Of a DNA stretch of 22,031 nt, positions 16,627-22,031 are shown in pieces; within the stretch, counting starts at the first letter, position 1; every line of letters starts with the position of its first letter. The position numbers and the translations under genes were made by a program. Under the pieces are notes generated by a model. That model ran no database searches, had not been told where the DNA came from, and was given only the letters and a program-made list of their open reading frames with translations. Source of the DNA: an uncultured Eggerthellaceae bacterium (GTDB lineage Bacteria > Actinomycetota > Coriobacteriia > Coriobacteriales > Eggerthellaceae); assembly GCA_910580205.1 (NCBI GenBank), contig CAJTVP010000028.1, positions 1-22,031 on the forward strand, written 5' to 3'.

Positions 16627-16776
16627 AACCCACACCCCGCCTATGCGCGTCAAGGGCCCGACACAAAATCTCGCGCAAATCCGCGAAGACCGCGCGCATT
16701 TGCGGAGATTACGGGCGGAAAAGACCCTTCCACCCTTTGTGCAGGCTCCTTGACCCGCGGCGGGGGCGTGCGGGTT
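16627..16776. repeat. 150-bp nested inverted repeat (possible oriT, origin or RNA)
   Basis: A series of perfect arms nests from outside in. They are AACCC (16627-16631) with GGGTT (16772-16776), CCCCGCC (16635-16641) with GGCGGGG (16759-16765), GTCAAGG (16649-16655) with CCTTGAC (16748-16754), and CACAAA (16662-16667) with TTTGTG (16736-16741). The core is AATCTC-G-CGCAAAT (16667-16680) with ATTTGCG-GAGATT (16698-16710). All occur in register around one centre. No coding frame on either strand looks like a protein. Candidates are a transfer origin, a single-strand replication origin or a structured RNA; the sequence alone cannot decide. Confidence 0.65.
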
Positions 16777-16785
16777 GGCAGTCAA

Positions 16786-16816
16786 GCCGCGTAAGCGGCA
16801 CCCGTGCTTACGCGGC
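16786..16816. repeat. Perfect 11-bp hairpin before the cargo operon
   Basis: GCCGCGTAAGC (16786-16796) pairs with GCTTACGCGGC (16806-16816) around a 9-nt loop. The first arm extended to GCGGC can alternatively fold on itself (GCCGC-GTAA-GCGGC). It lies about 20 bp before the ribosome site of the first cargo gene, so it may be a leader attenuator or part of the neighbouring inverted-repeat structure. Confidence 0.6.
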
Positions 16817-16846
16817 AAAGCAAGATTTTCAAGGGAAGGAGAACCA

Positions 16847-17128
16847 ATGATCTGCTACGGAACCCACAGTTGTAGGACGGGGCTTATTTCCGTCCACAGC
16901 GCGGATCAACCGACGTATGTGCCGAAAAAGCATGAGGCATACATTCGTCTTGAGCGTCCTGGTCAGGGAGGGAAACGAATCATCGTGGATGGGGTGATGT
17001 ACCCCAATCTCATCTCCGCAGTGCAAGCGACTGGGGGCACATATCGTGGCCTGACGCTCGCATGCTCGAAAGGAGCCAGGCGTTTCAAGGGACACGACAT
17101 CGAACTGGTAGCGACTGCAGCAAATTGA
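16847..17128 (+). CDS. Small protein of unknown function, first gene of the cargo operon
   Basis: A 93-residue protein. ATG at 16847 has a strong AAGGAG (16836-16841) 5 nt upstream; reading further upstream would run through the hairpin. The C-terminal half (IIVDGVMYPNLISAVQATGG...GARRFKGHDIEL) resembles the NUMOD1-type helix-turn-helix pattern (a short strand, F/Y-x-S/N, helix, then K-G), which binds DNA in some homing nucleases. That resemblance is by eye and weak. Ten bases separate it from the next gene. Confidence 0.7.
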   Translation: MICYGTHSCRTGLISVHSADQPTYVPKKHEAYIRLERPGQGGKRIIVDGVMYPNLISAVQATGGTYRGLTLACSKGARRFKGHDIELVATAAN

Positions 17129-17138
17129 GGAGGAAGCT

Positions 17139-17510
17139 ATGGAAAGGATCAGGACAGAGAACATGAAGATGCCAGAGGGAATGACGGATATCCAACTCCG
17201 CGACGACGTGGAGGTGTATGTGATCTATGAAACTGAATCCGACGAGATCACGTGCGAAGAGATAGGTGCGTATATCAAACGCGGCTGTGAACGGGAGCCA
17301 CAAAAAGATTTGAGTCGAATCGTGATTCACGTCGAAGGAGAAGACGTCGCGTTGAAGTACTACTACAAGCTCCAAGTCCCCTTCGAGCGAATCCGCCGCA
17401 TCACGGGTTATCTCGTGGGCACCACCGATCGTTTCAACGACGCCAAGCGCGCCGAAGAGCGTGATCGCGTGAAGCATGATGCCAGCGAGGTTGGTCATGA
17501 GCATTTCTAA
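17139..17510 (+). CDS. Stand-alone NrdD glycyl-radical-loop-like protein
   Basis: A 123-residue protein whose last third (RIRRITGYLVGTTDRFNDAK, then RAEERDRVKH) matches the extreme C-terminus of anaerobic ribonucleotide reductase NrdD, where RVCGY carries the radical glycine. Here the equivalent is R-I-T-G90-Y, with the preceding Cys replaced by Thr. The catalytic barrel of NrdD (600-700 residues) is absent. The first 80 residues are acidic and unrecognised. It may be a spare radical domain, as GrcA/YfiD is for pyruvate formate-lyase, or a repurposed fold. GAGGAGG lies just before the ATG. It overlaps the next gene by 14 bp. Confidence 0.75.
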   Translation: MERIRTENMKMPEGMTDIQLRDDVEVYVIYETESDEITCEEIGAYIKRGCEREPQKDLSRIVIHVEGEDVALKYYYKLQVPFERIRRITGYLVGTTDRFNDAKRAEERDRVKHDASEVGHEHF

Positions 17511-18138
17511 GGAGAAACGCGCCGCCGAATTGTCCCGCCCGCTCAAGGCGCTCGAAGCTGCGTTCGATATCCTCAATGCTGAGTTTTTTGAAAATGCGCT
17601 TTCAAAACCGGTCATCACCATCAGCCCGACCCCGGACGCGTATGGTCACTTCACGCCATGGAAGAGCTGGAAGGGTGCGAGTGATTCGGGGTTCTATGAG
17701 ATAAACATCGGATCCGAGACGCTTGATCGGCCCATTGAAGAAACGATCGCGACGCTCGCGCATGAGATGACGCATCAATGGTGCCATGAGCACGATATCA
17801 AAGACACCTCTCGGTCTGGGAGCTATCACAACAAGCGTTTCAAGGTGGAAGCCGAGAAGCGCGGGCTGGTCATCGGGTATGACAAACGTATCGGGCACTC
17901 ACCTACAACTCCCGGCAAGCCAATTCTGAAAATGGTTGACGATGGGAAGTTCGATGGCTGTATAGCTGAACTATGCAGGATCCATGGCACTCGCCAAGGT
18001 GGTCCGGGCGCAGGCACATCGAAACGCAAATCCTCGACCCGTAAATACGCCTGTCCGATGTGCGGCATGAGCGTTCGGGCGACAAAAGAGGTGCGGATTC
18101 AATGTATGGACTGCGAAGAGCAAATGGAAGAGGTGTGA
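17497..18138 (+). CDS. SprT-like zinc metalloprotease
   Basis: A 213-residue protein with the zincin motif HEMTH (89-93) and a likely third ligand in YHNKRF (H111), as in the SprT/Spartan family. A C-terminal zinc ribbon follows (C186-x2-C189...C203-x2-C206). Spartan-type enzymes degrade proteins crosslinked to DNA; bacterial SprT-like proteins on mobile elements are mostly uncharacterised, so the substrate is unknown. ATG at 17497 with GAGG 6 nt upstream was chosen; an ATG at 17476 is possible. It overlaps the upstream gene by 14 bp and the next ATG is 1 bp after its stop, so translation is coupled. Confidence 0.85.
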   Translation: MSISKEKRAAELSRPLKALEAAFDILNAEFFENALSKPVITISPTPDAYGHFTPWKSWKGASDSGFYEINIGSETLDRPIEETIATLAHEMTHQWCHEHDIKDTSRSGSYHNKRFKVEAEKRGLVIGYDKRIGHSPTTPGKPILKMVDDGKFDGCIAELCRIHGTRQGGPGAGTSKRKSSTRKYACPMCGMSVRATKEVRIQCMDCEEQMEEV

Positions 18139-18139
18139 C

Positions 18140-18805
18140 ATGGAACACGGAACGGAATATGCGATCTATGAAGAAAGGCCAAGCGGGCGGAAGTTTGCCT
18201 TGGAGCTGGTGAGGGACGAGAACGGTGAGCCCACCCGCATTATCAACAGCAAAGGAGGATGGGATTTCTTCAAGGAGACCTTCGACAAGAACCGGTCCGG
18301 AGAGGAGGAGGTTTTCACGGAGATCAAGTTCGTGCCAGAAGGGGAGTACCCTCTGGCTGTTGCCGAGACGTGGGAGACGGATCCTGACACCTTGACCTTC
18401 GGTTTCATCGGACCAGACGGGACAGCATATGGATGCGACTTCATGGATCATGCAGAGCTGCTCGATCACCTGGTGCATGAGCTGGGCTTGGAGGAGCGCT
18501 TCAACGAAGAAGATGCTGCAAAGATCGCCTGCCCGTATGTGGAAAACCCTCATCTCGTTGCCGATGACTACCTGGCTGCTGCCGGATTCATCAAGATCAC
18601 GCGTCCTTCTTTGTTCGACAGCGGCATGAGAGACACGTTCTACGCTTGCAAGTTCCCAGACGAGGACTGCGAGGATCTCCTGAAGAACGTCATCATCCGC
18701 ACGAGACCCACTGAAGCCCAAAAAGCCACGCTCAAGCGCTACGGATACTGGGACAAGGATCTCTATAAGGTTTGGAGAAACCTGAACGACCCGCTTTCAA
18801 TCTGA
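18140..18805 (+). CDS. Protein of unknown function
   Basis: A 221-residue, acidic, probably soluble protein without membrane segments or signal peptide. I recognise no domain. Visible features are an aromatic- and Glu-rich N-terminal half with beta-like segments, a central helix (HAELLDHLVHELGLEERF) and a basic C-terminus (ATLKRYGYWDKDLYKVWRNL). The ATG lies 1 bp after the SprT-like gene's stop. The 24-bp gap to the radical SAM gene contains that gene's ribosome site. Confidence 0.75.
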   Translation: MEHGTEYAIYEERPSGRKFALELVRDENGEPTRIINSKGGWDFFKETFDKNRSGEEEVFTEIKFVPEGEYPLAVAETWETDPDTLTFGFIGPDGTAYGCDFMDHAELLDHLVHELGLEERFNEEDAAKIACPYVENPHLVADDYLAAAGFIKITRPSLFDSGMRDTFYACKFPDEDCEDLLKNVIIRTRPTEAQKATLKRYGYWDKDLYKVWRNLNDPLSI

Positions 18806-18829
18806 TACACAACATCAAAGGAGAGAAGA

Positions 18830-19528
18830 ATGAAGCCAATTTACAGACCTAAAGGCAAGGCGGCAGAGTACGCCGAATGGGCGCTAAATATCTACACCGG
18901 TTGCACGAACGGTTGCGAGTACTGCTACGCTCCGAAGGTCCTTCGCAAGAGCCGCGAGGACTTCGCGAGCGCATCGGTGCGGGAAGGGATCGTGGCTGCA
19001 GTGGAAAGACAGCTCACAGGCGGCGCTTTCGAGGATAAGATGATACACCTCTGCTTCACATGTGATCCCTATCCGAACGGCGTGGATACCACGCCCACGC
19101 GCGAGGTCATCCGTTTGATCAAAGAGGCGGGTGCCCATGTTCAGATCCTAACCAAAAATCCGATCGCCGCCACTCAAGACCTAGACCTTCTGGATGCTGG
19201 TGATATGTTCGGGGTCACGATCACCGGCGCGCCCCAAAAGGTCGAGCCATACACCGACCCTCCTCACCGGCGGTTGCATGTTCTTGAGAATGCGAAAAAA
19301 CGCGGCATCGGCACATGGGTGTCATGCGAGCCGGTCTACTGTCCCGAAGACATCTATCGGTTGATTGAAGAGTGCGATTTCATAGACCTCTTCAAAATTG
19401 GAAAGCTCAACTACCACGAGAGCGTCATCGACTGGGGGGAGTTCGGGCGGATCTGTGAAGAGCTCTGCCAGCGTTATGGGCGTAACTATCTGATCAAGGA
19501 ATCTCTAAGAAAAGAAATGGAAGGGTGA
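18830..19528 (+). CDS. Radical SAM protein (SplB-like branch)
   Basis: A 232-residue radical SAM protein. The cluster motif C25-x3-C29-x2-C32 (YTGCTNGCEYCYAPK) should hold a 4Fe-4S cluster that cleaves S-adenosylmethionine. HLCFTCDPYP, QILTKNP and TWVSCEPVY fit the barrel strands seen in SplB-related and phage-type radical SAM proteins. It is a minimal barrel with no added C-terminal cluster domain, and the substrate is unknown. AAAGGAG precedes the ATG. A role with the neighbouring NrdD-like protein as a glycyl-radical activase is tempting, but the motif and length do not specifically match NrdG. Confidence 0.85.
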   Translation: MKPIYRPKGKAAEYAEWALNIYTGCTNGCEYCYAPKVLRKSREDFASASVREGIVAAVERQLTGGAFEDKMIHLCFTCDPYPNGVDTTPTREVIRLIKEAGAHVQILTKNPIAATQDLDLLDAGDMFGVTITGAPQKVEPYTDPPHRRLHVLENAKKRGIGTWVSCEPVYCPEDIYRLIEECDFIDLFKIGKLNYHESVIDWGEFGRICEELCQRYGRNYLIKESLRKEMEG

Positions 19529-19533
19529 TCCTG

Positions 19534-20052
19534 ATGGATCTGAATAAGCCACTGCATGAATGGTTGAGAGAGTGGGCCAAAAAAGGGGTTTATGTAGATC
19601 AACCTGGTCCAATCGCGCTCGCTTTGGAGCATTTCGATTTGACGCCACGCCTCGACAATGTATACGTCGAAAGCTGCTTTTTAAAGAAGATAGCCGAAGG
19701 CATTGAGCGCGATTACATTCCGCGCCCGCGTTTTGAAAGCGGGGATATCGTCATGCGTGGGGACAAGGCAAAAGGTTCTGAAGATGTTTGGGATGACGGC
19801 GAAGCAGAGATCGAATCATACGTTGTGGATCCGGATGGAGGATGGGTGATGTTCGCAAGCTACCTAGGAGAGATACAGCAAGGCAGCGTGGATGATCGCG
19901 TGCAACGGCCCGACTCTCAGGATTTGGTCACGCAAAAAAGAGTGGAAGAACTGCGGGATGCCGTTTGTGATTACATGCGCGATCTTGAAGGAGGCCCCGA
20001 AACGATTGAACGCTTCGAGGATCGCTTCACTAAGATCATCGAGAAAGGGTGA
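19534..20052 (+). CDS. Protein of unknown function
   Basis: A 172-residue acidic soluble protein. ATG at 19534 has GGAAGGG about 8 nt upstream; a GTG at 19525 overlapping the radical SAM stop is a close alternative. No domain is recognised. The middle (RPRFESGDIVMRGDKAKGSEDVWDDG) looks like a small beta-rich fold, and the C-terminus is helical and charged. It ends 4 bp before the next ATG. Confidence 0.7.
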   Translation: MDLNKPLHEWLREWAKKGVYVDQPGPIALALEHFDLTPRLDNVYVESCFLKKIAEGIERDYIPRPRFESGDIVMRGDKAKGSEDVWDDGEAEIESYVVDPDGGWVMFASYLGEIQQGSVDDRVQRPDSQDLVTQKRVEELRDAVCDYMRDLEGGPETIERFEDRFTKIIEKG

Positions 20053-20056
20053 TGGA

Positions 20057-20344
20057 ATGGCTTTCAAGATCAACCCTAAACGAGAAAAAGCGTTTGACGA
20101 CTGGGCGGAAGAGGTGCTGAAGAACGGCACTCCGTTGAGGATCTTTTGCATGGAGGAACATGGAACCTACAACTGGTGCTTCCAAGGAACGAACGGCGTT
20201 CAACGCTTTGGAAAGAACGTCCCAGAACACATCCAACGGAAGCTGGGTGTGAGCGAGGAGGACATCGTGAAGGATCTCCAACTACCTCATGCATGTTATT
20301 GGCACAAGAAAGCCAAAGCGGCTTTGGAACGTGATGCTTCATGA
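20057..20344 (+). CDS. Small protein of unknown function
   Basis: A 95-residue basic protein, aromatic and with three Cys and several His. ATG at 20057 follows AAAGGGTGATGG. No known domain. Its TGA is shared with the ATGA overlap that starts the next gene. Confidence 0.65.
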   Translation: MAFKINPKREKAFDDWAEEVLKNGTPLRIFCMEEHGTYNWCFQGTNGVQRFGKNVPEHIQRKLGVSEEDIVKDLQLPHACYWHKKAKAALERDAS

Positions 20345-20502
20345 ACAATGCAATCGTTATGGATCCTGAAATCTGCCCTCATAACGGCGCGATCGTCGAT
20401 GGCAAGAACTGCTATTGCGAGGCCTGGGGAAGATGGACCAACTGCATCGATGTGGGCCACTGCACTAAGAAGAGCATAGAAGAAAGGGAAGATGATGAAT
20501 GA
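20341..20502 (+). CDS. 53-residue Cys-rich protein, probable zinc-binding
   Basis: ATG at 20341 overlaps the preceding stop (ATGA), and the 3' end overlaps the DUF4406 gene by 11 bp, so position in the operon supports it. Five cysteines (C12, C24, C26, C35, C41) and two histidines (H14, H40) in 53 residues suggest a small metal-binding fold. No family is recognised, and it has no own ribosome site. Confidence 0.6.
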   Translation: MNNAIVMDPEICPHNGAIVDGKNCYCEAWGRWTNCIDVGHCTKKSIEEREDDE

Positions 20503-20842
20503 ATCATCTGAACGAAGGGAGTTCACGAAACTATATCTGAGCGGACCCACGGATGGCGAACCCGGAGGGGATCGCAAGACATACGAACGGATAGCGGATG
20601 CGATCTGGTTCAAGAGCAAAGGCAGAGTCGGTGGTGTCACTCCACCGCTAACCGGCAATCCCTACATCATCGAAGAGGAGCAGTGGTTATCCATGATGCA
20701 GCACAGGATTAGCAAGATGATGGAGCCCTTCGATGGGATCGCGATGATGGACGGATGGGAAGAATCCCGAGCGGCCAGGATCGAACATGATCTGGCCGTG
20801 GCGCTGGGGATACCGGTGAAGCCGTGGAGGGAGTATCTATGA
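20492..20842 (+). CDS. DUF4406-like protein (nucleoside deoxyribosyltransferase-like fold)
   Basis: A 116-residue protein with the DUF4406 pattern: YLSGPTDGEPGGD near the N-terminus, a central TPP...NP segment, a helix with W and M residues, then GIAMMDGWEESRAARIEHDLAVALGIPV (about 82-109). The fold is related to nucleoside 2-deoxyribosyltransferases, and E98 aligns with the conserved acidic residue. Enzymatic activity is unproven for the family, which is common in phages and mobile elements. AAAGGGAAG precedes two adjacent ATGs (20492, 20495); I chose the first. Its stop overlaps the next start (ATGA). Confidence 0.8.
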   Translation: MMNESSERREFTKLYLSGPTDGEPGGDRKTYERIADAIWFKSKGRVGGVTPPLTGNPYIIEEEQWLSMMQHRISKMMEPFDGIAMMDGWEESRAARIEHDLAVALGIPVKPWREYL

Positions 20843-21072
20843 GAAAGATACCAACCCGCTGTCCGCATTGCGGATGCACTGAAGCGATGACAAGAGAGCG
20901 GGCGATGGGTCCCGTGCACGTCTACTACGACCTTGATGCTCGCACTATTGACTGGTCGCGGATGCACGACGTCATATGCTACCGTGGGGGTGCCATCCTC
21001 TATTGCGTTGACTGCGGAAAACGCATCGGCCGCATCGAGGATGCGGTGGATTTCAGGGATGAGTACCAATGA
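20839..21072 (+). CDS. Small zinc-ribbon protein
   Basis: A 77-residue protein with C8-x2-C11 (CPHCGC) and C56-x2-C59 (CVDCGK), a classic four-Cys zinc ribbon, and an extra C47. ATG at 20839 overlaps the previous stop and has GGAGGGAG upstream. The function is unknown. It is the last gene of the tightly packed operon. Confidence 0.75.
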   Translation: MRKIPTRCPHCGCTEAMTRERAMGPVHVYYDLDARTIDWSRMHDVICYRGGAILYCVDCGKRIGRIEDAVDFRDEYQ

Positions 21073-21248
21073 CCACCATTCGGCAGCACAGAAAGGGTGG
21101 CTAAGGATGAACAAGACTGCCTCAATACGAACTCCGATTATATAAGCTGAGCAAGAAAAGTATAAGTCTTGTTTGTTCCCGTAAAGTCTGTATCCTCCTA
21201 TCCGCCAGCATGCTGCCTTTGACAATAGCTCTGAGAAAGGATGGGATC
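21073..21248. promoter_or_regulatory. Gap with possible promoter for the last small gene
   Basis: 176 bp without a credible gene; the only frames here are 11-12 codon stubs starting at 21069 and 21108. TATATAAG near 21136 and a consensus TTGACA at 21219-21224 are promoter-like, but no well-spaced pair is seen. The ribosome site AGAAAGG (21234-21240) belongs to the next gene. Confidence 0.3.
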
Positions 21249-21494
21249 ATGGGTACTTCGTATTTTAAGGATTCAGACGGCCTTTCATGGACATCCACAG
21301 ATAAACAAGGCCAGCATTCCATGCACTCAAAAGAGTATGACGGATCACACAGGTTCTCTATTACTGGTACCGGCGTTCAGGGATATCACGGTCCAAATGT
21401 AACCCCTTCTGACAAAAAAGAATTTGGGCGCTCCGCACGGGCAGAAGCTGATCGGCAAAGAGCTATAGCTTACAAGAAGGCAAATTGTAAATAG
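21249..21494 (+). CDS. Small protein of unknown function
   Basis: An 81-residue protein. ATG at 21249 has AGAAAGG 8 nt upstream. It is rich in Ser, Thr, Gly and aromatic residues at the start (GTSYFKDSDGLSWTSTDKQG) and basic/helical at the end (RSARAEADRQRAIAYKKANCK). No signal peptide, membrane segment or known domain. It is separated from the cargo operon by 176 bp and followed at once by the 36-bp palindrome. Confidence 0.6.
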   Translation: MGTSYFKDSDGLSWTSTDKQGQHSMHSKEYDGSHRFSITGTGVQGYHGPNVTPSDKKEFGRSARAEADRQRAIAYKKANCK

Positions 21495-21511
21495 GAAACG
21501 TTTCTGCCATC

Positions 21512-21547
21512 CCCCTGCTTTTGAAAGTGCACTTTCAAAAGCAGGGG
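21512..21547. repeat. Perfect 36-bp palindrome
   Basis: The 18-base arm CCCCTGCTTTTGAAAGTG (21512-21529) is followed directly by its exact reverse complement (21530-21547), with no spacer. No T-run follows on either strand, so it is a poor intrinsic terminator. It could bind a dimeric or tetrameric protein, act in recombination or resolution, or form a cruciform or stable RNA hairpin. Confidence 0.9.
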
Positions 21548-22031
21548 AAGGTGGAAGGCGGACGCCTCGCAGCAAGCGCCCCATACAGAGGCTCCCACGA
21601 AAAAGCCTCATCCGTCAGAGAGCGTTTCTAAAGGCGTATCTCGCTTTTAAGCCATTACGGGATCAGGATGTTGATGTAGCAGCACCGGAGAATCGCCCAC
21701 AGCTTGCCAGAATAAGAAATGCCGGCCGTCTTCCATCTCGCTTTACCAGCCCGCGATCTCAGAGAAACTTTTTCGACTTCTCTTCCGGTCTTCATATCCT
21801 CCAACACGGTTCATTCCACTCATGGCCTTCGCTTCCCCCTCAGGGCTGCTCCAACTCCGTCTTCCTGATCGCGCTACTACGCTCAAAGCTCCGCCATCCC
21901 CCACACTCCCAGCGTTCCAATCTTCTTTTCCAAAGCGGCTCCTCCGCCCGGTCAGACCCTTTGCAGCCCTGTTTTCGACGCAGTGTCGCACCCAGCAAAA
22001 GGGATGCAAGGGGCATAAAACCTCCACAAAT
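21548..22031. other. 484-bp stretch without a convincing gene
   Basis: No + strand frame looks coding. On the - strand three overlapping frames are partly protein-like. One runs 22016-21840 (58 codons, GGAGG 4 nt before the ATG), one is a 94-codon frame starting at GTG 22027, and one is the 46-codon frame listed separately. They overlap in different frames, so at most one could be real. A short inverted repeat, GAGGCT (21588-21593) with AGCCTC (21604-21609), is present. This may be a non-coding element or the degraded 3' end of something beyond the window. Confidence 0.4.
21655..21795 (-). CDS. Doubtful 46-residue minus-strand ORF
   Basis: Starts at ATG 21795 on the - strand and ends TAA. 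The product is basic at first (RSRAGKARWKTAG) and ends in a hydrophobic Cys-containing stretch (LWAILRCCYINILIP). A GGAGG lies only 2 nt before the ATG, too close for normal use. I recognise no family. Confidence 0.15.
   Translation of the reverse strand: MKTGREVEKVSLRSRAGKARWKTAGISYSGKLWAILRCCYINILIP

Larger units (their letters stand above)
14995..22031 (+). mobile_element. Left part of a probable integrative element at tRNA-Ser
   Basis: Directly after the tRNA the sequence turns AT-richer. It carries a plasmid-type partition locus, a large inverted-repeat structure and a run of small accessory genes rare in core genomes. This is the usual picture of an integrated plasmid or conjugative element targeting a tRNA 3' end. 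No integrase, relaxase or transfer gene, and no second copy of the tRNA end, lies in the window, so the extent and class stay open. Confidence 0.6.

Noticed and set aside
16591..16818. Minus-strand 75-codon frame across the nested inverted repeat
   Set aside because: It exists only because of the repeat's base composition; there is no start signal or family match.
21743..22027. 94-codon minus-strand frame as a real gene
   Set aside because: It starts with GTG lacking a ribosome site, competes with two other overlapping frames and has low-complexity Arg/Ser/Gly composition.
21840..22031. Group II intron 5' end or retroelement fragment on the minus strand
   Set aside because: A GTGCGAC run near 21990 hints at an intron start, but no domain V hairpin or reverse transcriptase is visible.

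Overview
The window looks like a chromosome segment from a GC-rich anaerobic actinobacterium, most likely of the Coriobacteriia (Eggerthella/Slackia-like). The evidence is the hpt-ftsH-folate gene order, the LAQTG-type wall-sorting signal, leaderless-looking promoters and a CCA-encoding tRNA. The genus is inferred by eye and was not tested. All confident genes lie on the + strand.

Left part (1-14906), core chromosome. A possibly structured RNA and a doubtful small ORF precede hpt (purine salvage) and ftsH (membrane protease). Next is a large sortase-anchored surface protein with Ig-like modules. A folate/biotin block follows: a fused folP-folK gene, overlapped by birA, then bioY. After it come an NhaC-family Na+/H+ antiporter, an Rrf2-family regulator, and a two-gene operon. 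The operon's first gene carries PRC-barrel, MgtE-N and CBS domains without the MgtE channel. The second is an NRAMP-family transporter whose metal-site residues match the Mg2+-type (NRMT) branch. Its 150-nt leader can form two mutually exclusive stems, so the operon may be a Mg2+ sensor, transporter and RNA switch.

Junction (14907-14994): tRNA-Ser(UGA). Base composition and gene content change right after it, which suggests that an integrative element uses this tRNA as its attachment site. No second copy of the tRNA end is in the window, so the far end is not seen.

Right part (14995-22031), mobile element. A dense cluster of TGTTC/GAACA motifs (probable centromere) precedes parA and a ribbon-helix-helix partner gene, forming a type Ib partition system closed by a strong terminator. 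A 150-bp nested inverted repeat plus a perfect 11-bp hairpin follow (oriT, replication origin or structured RNA). A tightly packed cargo operon (16847-21072) then encodes a small unknown protein, a stand-alone NrdD glycyl-radical-loop protein, a SprT-like metalloprotease, a radical SAM enzyme, a DUF4406 protein, two small Cys-rich proteins and several unknowns. One further small gene lies at 21249-21494. A perfect 36-bp palindrome and about 480 bp without a convincing gene end the window.
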